From positions 178,744 to 242,743 of the forward strand of contig ML978197.1 of the NCBI GenBank assembly GCA_010015745.1: a stretch of DNA of 64,000 bases. The letters run 5' to 3'. This DNA comes from Setomelanomma holmii (taxonomy: Eukaryota; Ascomycota; Dothideomycetes; Pleosporales; Phaeosphaeriaceae). Both the position numbers and the translations under genes were made by a program. The notes under the pieces were generated by a model. That model saw nothing but the letters and a program-made list of their open reading frames with translations. It had not been told where the DNA came from and ran no database searches. Below, in pieces: positions 22,081 through 32,138 of the stretch. Position 1 is the stretch's first letter; each line of letters starts with the position of its first letter.

Positions 22081-23010
22081 ATGGAATCTAAGTCTTCTGG
22101 TCTCGCGAACCAGGCTCTCCTCGACAAGATCGATCAGCTTCGAGAGCTCAACGTCCAATCGATAGAGCTAACCCAGGTTTGTGCATGATGGATGCAAGAG
22201 GCGTTGTACTGACTGTATATAGCTCGTCGTTCTTGGAGATCAGTCGTCTGGAAAGAGCTCGGTCCTGGAGAGTCTTACGGGCTTTTCTTTTCCACAAGCT
22301 CCTGGCCTCTGCACTCAATATGCCACCCAGATTTCCTGTCGTCGTGAGCTCGAGGAGTACGTTGCTGTATCCATCATTTCCCAGCAGGGTGCAGATGCAG
22401 CAACCGAGGACTGACTTTGAGCTTTCAAGTGCAACATTTCCAAGCTTACCAACGACGCCCTCATCCAGGTCATTCAAGATGCAAACAAGACAATGGGAAT
22501 TTGCATGGCTGCTGACAATAACGACCCCGGCCTCTGCACCTTCAGCGGCCATACTCTCAAAATCGAGATCTGCGGACCGCAGCAAAAACACTTCACGGTT
22601 ATCGACGTGCCTGGCATCTTCCGCGTCTCTTCACCGCCCTTCACTACTGACAATGATGCGGACCTAGTCCGTGAAATGGTCGAGTTCTACACTGAGAACA
22701 GCCGGACCATTATCCTCGCAGTACTACCATCCAATGTCGACATTATTACTCAGGAGATACTAAAGATGGCGGAGAAGGCCGATCCTGGTGGTGTGCGAAC
22801 GATGGGAGTGCTCACTAAACCGGACCTAGTAAGTGAGGTGGCGTCTCAAAAAGCGATCAAGGATCTCGTTTTGGGGAAAGGAGAGCAGCTTCGACTGGGC
22901 TACTTCGTCGTGAAGAACCACAGCGCGGACGATGCGCAGTCTACCATGTATGAACGACTGGCTCAAGAGAATGCCTTCTTTAGCAACCTGCATGGCGCAA
23001 GATAGCCAGT
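22081..23010 (+). pseudogene. dynamin-like (Mx/dynamin superfamily) GTPase, N-terminal half, two CGA-to-TGA stops
   Basis: ATG 22081 leads into SKSSGLANQALLDKIDQLRELN, a 46-nt intron (22177-22222), then the G1 motif GDQSSGKSSVLE and PGLCTQYATQI. TGA at 22413-22415 and 22419-22421 (ATED*L*AFK) sit where Arg codons are expected. The frame then resumes with the G3 motif VIDVPGIF and the G4 motif LTKPD and runs to TAG at 23003. Beyond it only scraps remain (SDILLNVWKARFPFPEP near 23045). Fungal relatives include Vps1/Mgm1-type proteins and a large group of uncharacterised Mx-like GTPases, and this copy looks like the latter. Both lesions are C-to-T changes. Confidence 0.8.
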
Positions 23011-23939
23011 TCAGGAAGGTGTGGGATTGGATCGCTCAAAGCCCATATCAGCGACATCCTCCTAAACGTCTGGAAAGCGAGATTTCCCTTCCCTGAACCT
23101 GATGTCAAGGCACGAGCGGACGATGCATCTACGGGCGGGCTCTCTCGTCAGAGGGTCTCACATCTGCTCAGAGCTGACGTGCTCAACCCTTTCATTCCGC
23201 GGAAGGAGCAACGCCACCCATGGTCTATCATCAAATCCCAGGAACTCGATTGTCCACTTCTTCGAATCTGGGACTCTAAGTGTGGAAGTCGGCCGGAAGC
23301 GGATGGTCGCATGCCGTCGAGTGTTATCAACCGAGGTCTCCTATACTTCTCTGAAGTCCTGACTGTCTGATCTCGCTCGTGAGTTCAGATGCTCCAGGCT
23401 CTTGACTTGTGGGAAGCCGAAGGTTGACCAGGAGGTAGGGCTGATGGTAAGCTTCTGTAGTTCCACTTGTTGACAACGGGTGATGATGCGAAGCTCAACC
23501 AATACTGCGAGAGTATAACAGATATTCAATTTAGGTAAAGAGACCTTGCACTGAGTATCTATGTTGAGTTGACTACGAAGAAAGACAATACTCTAAGAGA
23601 TCCACTTCTGTTATATATTCCTGTTCTTCGCCTTGTTCTGCTGTCTCTTGTTCCTTTCTGCTCTTAGACTTAGTTTCTGCTGGCAATTTGTTGTTCTGCT
23701 GGCAGTTTGTAGATCATGCTGCAGAATGCTACCAAGACCTGCAGAATGCGCTAGTAGGTCACGTGACAGGCCTAGTGCGGGGCATCCTGCTCGATCTCTT
23801 ACTGGGCTGTGTGGCTTACCTAGGGCTGATTCCTCCTTACTGTCATTGCTTGGTCGTGTATGCAACACCAGTGAGGCATCTGTAACATCGAGATCACCGA
23901 ATCAGCCTCTCCACACAGACCAGGTCCGCCGCAGTTGTT
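23011..23939. other. decayed sequence downstream of dynamin pseudogene
   Basis: Fragments of the dynamin middle domain may persist to about 23370. From 23400 to 23930 I see nothing recognisable. Confidence 0.3.
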
Positions 23940-24390
23940 TCACTACTCATCTCGACCACAGGATATGGGCATCAACACCGTACATTTCTTTCAAGAACCC
24001 GCCGAAGGCGATTGAGGAACTTACCATCCAAAGGAGTGGACGACCCAAAAGAGGGGCCCAGTATCTTACCGCCATCGATCCCGCTACTCGATTGATGAAT
24101 GGCCTACCGATGCTCAATGTCACTGCCGAAATGAAGCATTACTCTATTCAGGACCCCTACCAAAGACGGAACGAATATGACCTACACAGCTACATCTGTC
24201 TGTGGGAGGTAGGCAAGGAAGAGGTTGTTGGTCACTGAGAGTGAGACAAGCTGGCATTAAACGAGGACTGGTATGGAGAAATCATCATCCCGGCCTTCAT
24301 CAAGTTCAGGAAGGCAAAGGCTTCTGGCTCTGCTCGTGCCTCAACCTTCGACATGTCAGAGATCATGAAAAGTCTCCCATGTTAGTTTGC
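23940..24390 (+). pseudogene. unknown conserved-looking fragment with two stops
   Basis: One plus frame reads PYISFKNPPKAIEELTIQRSGRPKRGAQYL ... DLHSYICLWEVGKEEVV, two TGA codons at about 24236-24244, then DKLALNEDWYGEIIIPAFIKFRKA ... TFDMSEIMKSL. The density of aromatic and charged residues on both sides of the stops suggests former coding sequence. It lies about 1 kb downstream of the dynamin remnant on the same strand. I do not recognise it. Confidence 0.4.
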
Positions 24391-25108
24391 AGTCCAAAGT
24401 TGCACGTTGTTTGCAGCTAATCGCAAATCCCGCAGGCAAAGTCATTGGTTCTGTGACAGCGTAAGCGGAGACGTCAGATGGGTTGTGTCGTGGGACTGAA
24501 GGCGATATCAAGAGTTCTGAATTTGATGGCAAAATTGAGAAGAGACAAATTGAAAGTGATAACTGAATAGTATTGGAACAAGATTCCTTTAGTAGTATTG
24601 AGCTGAAACTCGAGGTGTCGGAACCTTTTTTCCCACTTTATGGCCGGAGGCGAGTATGAGGAGAACATCGTGTTTGGCTATTTGTGTCTAACTTACCTCT
24701 CTTTTTTATGGTTTTTCGTGTTGTATGTGATGATCGCTCCCCATGAGCTCGCATGAGGAGCTTCTTCCTCCAGCTCCAGCTCCTACTTAACTAAGAAAGC
24801 ACTACTGCACTCCGTGCACCGGCACAGTATGACTACTATGGATAACCAAGTATGTGAAAGGACAAGGCGGGGTGGCTGCAACGTATTGTATTGACTATCG
24901 TGTTGTGTGTATTAACGATGAAGCTCTGGCCTTAGAGGTCAGTGCACTTGCTCATCAGGCATTGCCTACCACAGTAGGATATCATGTGACTCCAGCCATG
25001 TGGTTACACCTTCCACACACCTGGACTAAACCCACATGCTCTCAACAAATATTATTATATTAGTGAGGCCGTGCGATCTGTCCCACATCTTATCCATATC
25101 GATAAGCT
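24391..25108. other. no recognisable gene
   Basis: This is A/T-richer DNA with scattered short frames and no TE ends I could define. Confidence 0.3.
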
Positions 25109-25990
25109 GTGCGCCTGTATGATTCTGGACAACGACATAAGCCGCGCATCTCCACATCCCATAGTGTGCTGTCAGGCTCAATGCATCTCCACGCTGTCGC
25201 TGCCTGGGTATATGACTTGCAATCAGCTGCACTGTCTTGCTCGTTTTTGTCTCCTTATCCGCTGCACTCTCCTGGTCTTACCACAGGCAAGATCGTGGAC
25301 TACGCCATCTTTCTTCTACCCTCCCGCTTGGCTCGAGATGCTATTGCCTTCCTCATCACCAATTCGTCCGCATCTATTAATCACGCCAGCTATGAGGCTC
25401 TGCGGATTCGCCCCATTGCCGTCACAATAGAGACCAAGACTGAGAGTCGCACTGTCGAGGAAGCAAAGGTACAATTGGGCGTGTGGCTTGCTGGACAAGT
25501 GGCTCGGATGGAGGACCTAATCCTTCAGATTGCTGTGCTGGAATCATTCGAACGTGCACAGTACGGGGAAGCCATATCCGAACCAAGTGGGCACGGCAGA
25601 CAGGAAAATCGAGCATTCAATTCGCACTTGCACATACAAACGCGGCAGCCAACCCCAGTGCCCACTATGAAATCTATCAGCACAGGCGCGACGGCTCTTC
25701 TCTCCCAAATCGTCTTTCCGCTCCTCGATGTGCAGTCGGAGAATTGGTCACTCTTCTTGGGGCGCGTTTCTCCCGACTTGTTGACATCAATGTCGAGCTC
25801 GAAAATGCAAGAGCCTGATTCGCCCATTCAGATCTTTCACCCCATTACCCTGGGCGATACTGCGAATACAGTACAAACGTATCGGCTGGTCAAGAGCCTC
25901 AAGGCGCTAAGAGCGTGGATTGACGTCGAGTTTCATATGTGGTGGGACAAAGTGCTCGGCATTGCTGGAGATGGAGAGGGCGGTGACTGA
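25109..25990 (+). CDS. PD-(D/E)XK nuclease-like domain protein, possibly 5'-truncated
   Basis: An uninterrupted 293-codon frame. Residues about 60-150 match a fungal PD-(D/E)XK nuclease-like domain: GKIVDYAIFLLPS (with the Asp), SINHASYEALRIRPIAVTIETKTE (the E-x-K motif) and AKVQLGVWLAGQVARMEDLI. A hydrophobic strand IVFPLLDVQSENWSLFLGR follows, and the end (YRLVKSLKALRAWIDVEFHMWW) is helical. Members of this family are usually longer at the N-terminus. Here the first 55 residues look unlike the family, so the true start or an upstream exon may be lost. The proteins have no proven function. The open frame among wrecks is notable. Confidence 0.6.
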   Translation: MRLYDSGQRHKPRISTSHSVLSGSMHLHAVAAWVYDLQSAALSCSFLSPYPLHSPGLTTGKIVDYAIFLLPSRLARDAIAFLITNSSASINHASYEALRIRPIAVTIETKTESRTVEEAKVQLGVWLAGQVARMEDLILQIAVLESFERAQYGEAISEPSGHGRQENRAFNSHLHIQTRQPTPVPTMKSISTGATALLSQIVFPLLDVQSENWSLFLGRVSPDLLTSMSSSKMQEPDSPIQIFHPITLGDTANTVQTYRLVKSLKALRAWIDVEFHMWWDKVLGIAGDGEGGD

Positions 25991-26565
25991 AGTTGATTTG
26001 ATGCCTAGTACGGCTTATGCCAGTCTTGCTCCGCTTGTCCTAGCTTCTCGCCTAGCTCTAAGAATCATACCAGTAGCTTCTCCGACTTAAGATGAGTAGT
26101 CTGCACCTTGCGCAAGGTTACCGGGTGTCTGCCAAAGTGCCTTAAAAGACCTGCCATACAAATCTTCATCCTCTTGACAATTTCCGAGAAGAAGACCGGG
26201 TTCTGCCAAGGATTAGCCAAAGCACATATTATCTACACTTTCTATGTGTTGCAAGGTAAAAAAAGCTAAAAGATAGCAGATATATTGCTTGCTCTCTAGG
26301 GAGCTCGACGACACGCGGCACCGACCGTGCTGCACCCAGCGGTCATCTTAATAAGTCAGATGCTGTGCTAAGGCCACTGATGTAACGGAGAAACTTTTGA
26401 TGTGTAACGTTACGGAGGCCAGGACTGCGCTCAATTGACTATCCGAGGTGAGCAGAGCTGCTTATATACATGGCCGTACATGAGCTATCCCAACTCCTAC
26501 TAGAGTGGATCTGGGCAAGGACCAAACCATTACATGATGCATTAACGAAATCATCTTAACACACC
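25991..26565. other. no recognisable gene
   Basis: These 575 bp are compositionally mixed and have no open frame worth reporting. Confidence 0.35.
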
Positions 26566-27460
26566 TCAGAGGCTATGAGAGAGAGCCGACCATGGCTTAC
26601 GAAGCTCGACGAATACTTCATCAACTACGGTCCTACAATTTCTTGCACTCTGGACGTATGCAATGACACGGGACTCGCCTGAGGCAGGCTTCCACTGCAA
26701 GCTGAGAAAAGGGAACATGAGGACCGGATTCAGGGTAAAGTCCGCCACCACCTCTTCCTTGTCGACACTGAACACTGCTGCCAATGGGGGGCTCTGTGGA
26801 CAAGGCCTGGTTGTTGGAGAGGTAGCCGATGATCGTGTCGGCCTGAGGCTACGACAGCCAAGTGCGCATCCTGGCTGATGGTGCGGGTGGGAGGAAGTTG
26901 CGAGAGGGATCGTAATTTAGCTTGCTCGATATCATAGGGACGCCATTGCCTGTGTTAGGATCATCCTCGCCGGCGAACAGCAACAGCGGCTCCAGCCTGC
27001 GAATGCAGGTGCTCTCATTATCTAGCGACGCCGTCAGCCGCTGCTGAACAATGCGCTTCATGTTGGGCAACCGCAGTCCATCTCTTGCGCGCAAGAGGAC
27101 CGTGTCGAGATATTTCTGGAGCTGTGTGGGTAGCGAATGTGCGATGCCAACCTCAATCTGGTAGGAACGCAACATTGCAGGGCTGTCCCAGGCGCAGCGT
27201 GTTGGTCAGCCCGATCGCGATGACATAGGCAATAGCAAGGGGCAGGCGTTCAACGCTGACGGCAATTCAAAGCTAAGAGTGTGTTAGGCGAGGTTGTTGC
27301 GCGTGAGGGACAGCGCGCGCCCTTGCGGTTCAGTGACGGCGGGCAATGGCGGGCTTTGAAGCGGTGTGCTGCAGGCCCGTCGTTTCACAGGTAGCAGGGC
27401 GTTGTGAACGCTCCCGTCTGAAGCGGCTGCAGTGCTGGTGGGACGAGCTCTCTTGGGCAT
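26566..27460 (-). pseudogene. unknown fungal protein (QWKPA-motif family), several stops and a frameshift
   Basis: Starting at 27460 (MPKRARPTSTAAASDGSVH, basic) the frame reads ALSLTRNNLA, a TAA, HTLSFELPSALNACP, a TGA, then an open run with LQKYLDTVLLRARDGLRLPNM, LEPLLLFAGEDDPNTGNG and ARMRTWLS. After a TAG the frame continues (PQADTIIGYLSNNQAL), then shifts to FSVDKEEVVADFTLNPVLMFPFL and SLQWKPASGESRVIAY. The layout resembles a widespread fungal family of unknown function (I think DUF7924, from memory only). Lesions include likely CAA-to-TAA changes. Confidence 0.45.
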
Positions 27461-28160
27461 CTCGGACGAGCGCACTCGTGCTGGTGATATGGTGTTGATA
27501 TGAAGAGACACGCTAGTCGCATCGGCTGTACCGGTATGGCTGGCATGCGCGCCGGCAATGAGCTGTATGGCAAGAAACAGGGCACGACGCTGAACGAGCA
27601 GTTCTACTAACTTGTAATGTATGCAGGGGAACCTATTCAATGTACTAGGCAGGGCATAAAACATGACGCGGTCGATTCTCTGCGGCTGGACAGGCAAAGT
27701 GGTTCCAGCATCTCGAGCTGCATGCCCCGCCTCACCGCCCCGACTCAACGCCCCGACTCAACGCCCCGACTCAACGCCCCGACTCAACGCCCCGACTCAA
27801 CGCCCCGACTCAAGCCCGATTCAACGCCTGCCCACCTCAAGCCCGATTCCTGCGCGATTTCCACCCAATTCCTGCTCGCTTCATGCCTTCGCTTGCCAAA
27901 CAAATATCAAACAAAAATCATCGCCAGCGGCTAGAAGAGCGCACTCAGGAAGGACGGTGTGCTCACAGTCTCTCGTGTTCTGAGACACCTGAACAAAATA
28001 CTTTTTGTCAGACTCATCACAAGCTCTGAGCTCAGCAGCAGAAAGCCAGACGCGCTGCAACAAAGAGTCTTGGGAGTTCTCAAGACAGTCTGGACGTGGC
28101 GCGCCGGTTTCATCAGTATCACAAGCAGCATCGCCCACTTGATCCCTCCGTGAACCAAAT
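27461..28160. other. spacer with a minisatellite
   Basis: No gene is recognised. It contains the 13-bp tandem repeat listed separately. Confidence 0.4.
27736..27813. repeat. 13-bp minisatellite, six perfect copies
   Basis: The unit cgccccgactcaa is repeated six times without mismatch and followed by degenerate copies to about 27860. The period is not a multiple of three, so the repeat translates in all frames and is unlikely to be coding. Confidence 0.9.
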
Positions 28161-29330
28161 GTGCCATGGGACAAGATAATATGGGTTTCTTACCCTGACG
28201 CAAAGCCACTTGATGAAACCGCTACTCTTGCTATTCAGCTTTTCTCTGAAGATCGCGAAAGCCTCGATCACGATCCCTGGCTAGCAGAAGCCTGTACGAT
28301 GAAATTGCGCAACACAGTCATACCGGCAGACGATGGAGGCTGCTATATACACCAGGGGCTGGTCACACTTTTAGCCTTGAAAGCATTAGGTACGCTTTCC
28401 GTCGTTGCGCATACATGGGACTGGCTGACCCAACAACTTCCGGGAAATCTGTTGTCCAGCTCCTGCATAGATGAAAATGGAGACCCGCTACGCAGTATAT
28501 GGTTCCTGCACTGGACCACCAATGAGCCCGCGGATCCTACGCTGGACACGGTCTACAGTGCCGTACGCCTGCTAAATCATATGCATCAAACATCTTTTCA
28601 GGAATATCCGAACGAGAGCGAAGCAGGGCTGGACATATATAAACTAGGGGACATTCAGGCCCTAGAAGACGTGGCCCAGGCCTCCCCACCAGAGTTTTCG
28701 TATCGGCCCAAGACATGTTTCGGTCACGGTCCATGCAAGCTCCGGGACCTCCAGATAACAGTCTACAAAAGAACTCACAGTGGCTGCGCTTCACACGTCT
28801 ATGTTCGGGAGTGTGGAGAACACCATCAACTTACCTGTGATCTGGAGACACATACGTCAAAAAACCCGTCGCAAAGAGACGGAGGTCGGAAAAAGAAGTT
28901 ATTGAAAACGGGAAAATCATCCAAAAAGCCAGCGCCTGATGCTGATCATCCAGCGCACTGGTTCTACCAAGAATTTGTTCCGTCACTGCAAAGCTGTGAA
29001 TTCAGAGTTTTCATTGCTACTAAACCAAGTAAGAAAGGCAATCAAGATTGAACTGGTCAGGTTATTGCTATTGCAAAGACTGCATTTAATAAAGAGACCT
29101 AAGCACTTGCAGCACGAGAGTTCCTCCCGGAAGACTTGGGGCCTGCACTGACACAGTCGGATCTTGTTTCATTTGCGCTTTTTGTCTTTGAAAGCCTACA
29201 GGCACGGGCTGACAGCATGATCTTCTTTGAGTCTCTTGAGGTCGGTGTTTGCCTCAATACTGGCGTTGCAGACAACGGAATTGTTAGCAAGTCGTTCTTT
29301 GTGAACGAGATCATGCGATAGTACGGAGCC
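28161..29330 (+). pseudogene. unknown large fungal protein, three nonsense codons in one frame
   Basis: A 296-codon open frame (MPWDKIIWVSYPDAKPL ... TLSVVAHTWDWLTQQLPGN ... CKLRDLQITVYKRTHSGC ... HWFYQEFVPSLQSCEFRVFIAT) ends in TGA at 29049. The same frame continues through GQVIAIAKTAFNKET, a TAA, FLPEDLGPALTQSDLVSFALFVFE, SKSFFVNEIMR, a TAG where TGG fits, then YGAHYFS. The conserved feel of both halves, with W and Y clusters, indicates one gene with RIP-type stops. The phrase FFVNE near the end recalls ATP-grasp-like enzymes, but that is only a guess. Confidence 0.5.
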
Positions 29331-30133
29331 CACTACTTTTCCCACAAATCTGCAAGGCGTTTGCTTATGCCTTCAGCGCGTTTGTTAATAGGAGCACCAG
29401 ATGTGTATTCTAGGCAAACACACCGCAGTTTTGCGCACGATTCCAGTGTAACAATCGCACGTGCGCTCACAAACACCTAAGCTTTTGTACAAGTAATTGC
29501 TATCCAAATACGCATCAACGTAGCGGCATATGCTTTGCTTAAAACCACCCTGAAACGAGTTGAGATAGTTGATATACGCACGTAGCTCAGCCTAGCCAGG
29601 TAGGCAGTTCAGCGCAGTCTTCCACCTCTGGCCACACTGCTATGTGTTCATAAGCCTAGAAGTCTTCAATCAGCCGCTACGTACACTTTGTTCAGCAACG
29701 CTCAGATTGAATTTGTTGTGGTGAAAACACTGAAGGTTCCTCACTACAAGGGATGGACGCTACCGGTAGATCTTCTTCTAGAATGTAGCATGGTAGGACC
29801 GCGTCAAGCCATCATCACTGTCGGAATAATAAATTGGAGGCGACATGTAGGCATAGGCACAAACAATTCAGTACAGCCTAAGGTAACTTCGAAGTACTAT
29901 GCCGCTAGAGTAAATGAGAACTATTGGGATAGCGAGTGAGGCCACTCCAAAAAAAAAGGAAATATTTTCTCTACATCAAAGAAGCACAATCCATTGACTG
30001 ACTTCTTGTTTTTCAGCTTCACAATTCCATTGCGTACTTCCTCGTCCACTCCAATCTCTAAAGAGGCACACTTTGCATTCCATTCCATTTTGCCTTCATG
30101 ACGCTTGTTAGGACGAGTCCAGGAGGTGAAGAC
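29331..30133. other. decayed spacer
   Basis: An 83-codon frame at 29688-29939 (plus) has no motif. It may be the tail of the preceding pseudogene. Nothing else is recognised before the LTR at 30134. Confidence 0.3.
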
Positions 30134-30286
30134 TGTAAGCCTAGGGCACTTGCATGGTCACGTGGATTATTCACCAACCAATCAGCCCACTATTTCATGT
30201 ATATAACTCAGGTTACGGACACCTCAGTCTGATACAGGACAATACAACTCACATCATATTCTCATACCTGCTCCCAACTACTTACA
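30134..30286 (+). repeat. LTR of Copia family A (153 bp)
   Basis: The ends are TGTAAG and CTTACA. Related LTRs lie at 37695-37855 (plus) and 48052-48196 (minus). Confidence 0.85.
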
Positions 30287-31885
30287 GTTATGAGCCCGGC
30301 CTAATCCGCTCTTACCATCATTGAACTGCCTACCTACGTACTGATCTACCTCAACAACGTCGTTGTCAACATGTCGAAAAATACTGTTACTTCCGACATC
30401 GTCCTTCAAGGCCGAGCAACTAGGAACTCTAGATCTTTGTTGTCAAACGTATTGCTGAAGCAGGAGACGTATAGGAGTATATTGATCTTAACCAGCCCTA
30501 TCGTCCACTCCATAAGCCTGAGAAGCCTGTTCGATCAGCGCCGACCGTCAACGCTGACGGATCTCCACCAACTCAGCCTACTCAGCAAGCTCTCTTACAA
30601 TACAATCAAGATCTTAGTAACTACTATAAAGAAATCAAAGAATACAGATGCTAGAGAGATGAGTTAGGACAAGTTGAAGCACATATCACTAAGACTATAC
30701 AGCAGGATCTCCTCTATCACATCAAAGACAAGCTATCTGTACACGATCAAATCAAAAACCTCAGGATCTCTACTCTCTAACAACTGCTGATCAAGAATAC
30801 TGTGTACAGAAAGCCTACGAAGCAGCCAAGGTCCTACATGCTCAACGATTAAACACCAAAGACTGGTGCAGTGAGTTTCTCATAGCATACAACTGAGCAA
30901 AGCAGCTCAATTTACTAGAAGTAAATAGCTTCTAAGCGCACAAGGATCTCGTACGAGCTATCAAGCAAGTCGATACTGCATACGCTGCAAGTGCCTCACT
31001 CAATAAATTCAAAGCTAAAGAGATGTAGCACTTAAGTCGCAATGTACCTATACTAAGCCAGTCTCAACTGTCCACTATCCTCGCTGACTTCCTACGCTAT
31101 CATTCCACAACGCACTCAAGGAAGACAAACATTTATGGAAGTGTATTTGGAGCTACGTTGAATGGTCAAGAATCTCTATACAAGAACAAAAGATCAAGAG
31201 GCGGTGCAAAACTATCAAAGCCTTGCCTCTATAGAGATGATCACTTCTGGGGTTAGTGTCTGTACATTGACACAGCACTCAGAACTCAAGGATTTGTCAA
31301 AGACCCTGAAAAAGCCAAGAAGATTACTGCATGCATTTGAGGCTGCAGATAAGACAGGCATACTCAACAAGATTTGGGAAAAGAACCAGCGGTATAAGAA
31401 GCAGAGGAGCAGGAATGCTAATAAACCTGCTAAATCCGACTTCATAGAAATTGACGCCAGCGATCAACCTACAGATCAACCTTCACACGAGGTGTACGCG
31501 GTCTCCTCATCTGCATGCAACAACCAGTCATCGCTCCACGATTATCCGCTTCTCTACTTATGGACGCTGGATCCTGCTACTGATATCCACATCTGCAACA
31601 ACCCTGCTCAGTTTTATTTGGAAGCTCCAGCAGCTGACGACAATGTCGTCTTAGCAGGCAGTTCAGAAACTTTAATTAAAGCGAGGGGAGAAGTTACAAT
31701 ACCTCCATCAACATTAAATAGTGTCAAGACAACGACACTGAAGCGGGTAGCACTTATCCCATCATTCTTCACCAGCCCAGTCTCTCTCTCGCGTCTCATG
31801 TTATCAAATATCTACTTCGATTCTGGTCAAAATATACTGTATCGCCCAGGATCATCTCATGAAGATATCGCAAAGCTTACCTGTT
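30134..31885 (+). mobile_element. Copia-type retrotransposon A1, 5' LTR through protease, degraded
   Basis: The 5' LTR is 30134-30286 (153 bp, TGTAAG...CTTACA) with a TATA-like atgtatataa. It is followed at 30287 by the primer-binding site GTTATGAGCCCGGC. Gag starts at 30371 (MSKNTVTSDIVLQG) but frames break soon after. Further on come the gag tail (AFEAADKTGILNKIWEKN) and the protease/pre-integrase region (LWTLDPATDIHICNN, LIPSFFTSPVSLSRLM, FDSGQNILY). Integrase, reverse transcriptase and the 3' LTR are absent, because the element ends at repeat B. It shares sequence with element A2 on the other strand at 45.9-48.2 kb. Confidence 0.8.
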
Positions 31886-32134
31886 ACGCGCTAGCTGGGT
31901 TATCCCTACGCTCTCTCAGTCTACACATATATATAGCTTCCCTCATTCATAGCTATGCAATCAACTCAGTCCTTCATGTAAGCCTGTACAGGGCTGTCAA
32001 GTGAAGAAGAAGAAGTGTCCGTTGTATTTTAAGTTATGGACAATGAGCACAATATATAGGCGAAATTAGCCAATGAGACTCGCCTGAATAGGCTGACACT
32101 TCATTCTTCTTCTATATCACACACTTGAGAGTTT
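31886..32134 (+). repeat. repeat B (about 130 bp, LTR-like), split by a 122-bp insertion
   Basis: The repeat opens TGTTACGCGCTAGC and has a TATA-like stretch (acatatatatagcttc). Copies occur at 44618-44745 (plus) and 46364-46495 (minus). In this copy the segment 31977-32098 interrupts the conserved CTTCA-TTCTTC junction. The repeat ends about 5 bp from the stop codon of the MFS gene, so it forms that gene's 3' flank. Confidence 0.65.
31977..32098 (-). mobile_element. 122-bp TG...CA insertion with 5-bp target duplication, mini-LTR or MITE
   Basis: Direct repeats CTTCA at 31972-31976 and 32099-32103 flank the segment. The ends are inverted (TGTAAGCCT and, on the other strand, TGTCAGCCT). On the minus strand it has the layout of a very short LTR: TGTCAGCCT, a TATA-like ctatatattg, then a TTACA end. 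The repeat B copy at 46.4 kb lacks it, which shows the empty site. Confidence 0.6.
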
Positions 32135-32138
32135 GCCT

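Noticed and set aside
27931..28209. Minus-strand 92-97 codon frames before the 28.2-kb gene
   Set aside because: They are antisense or promoter sequence without motifs.
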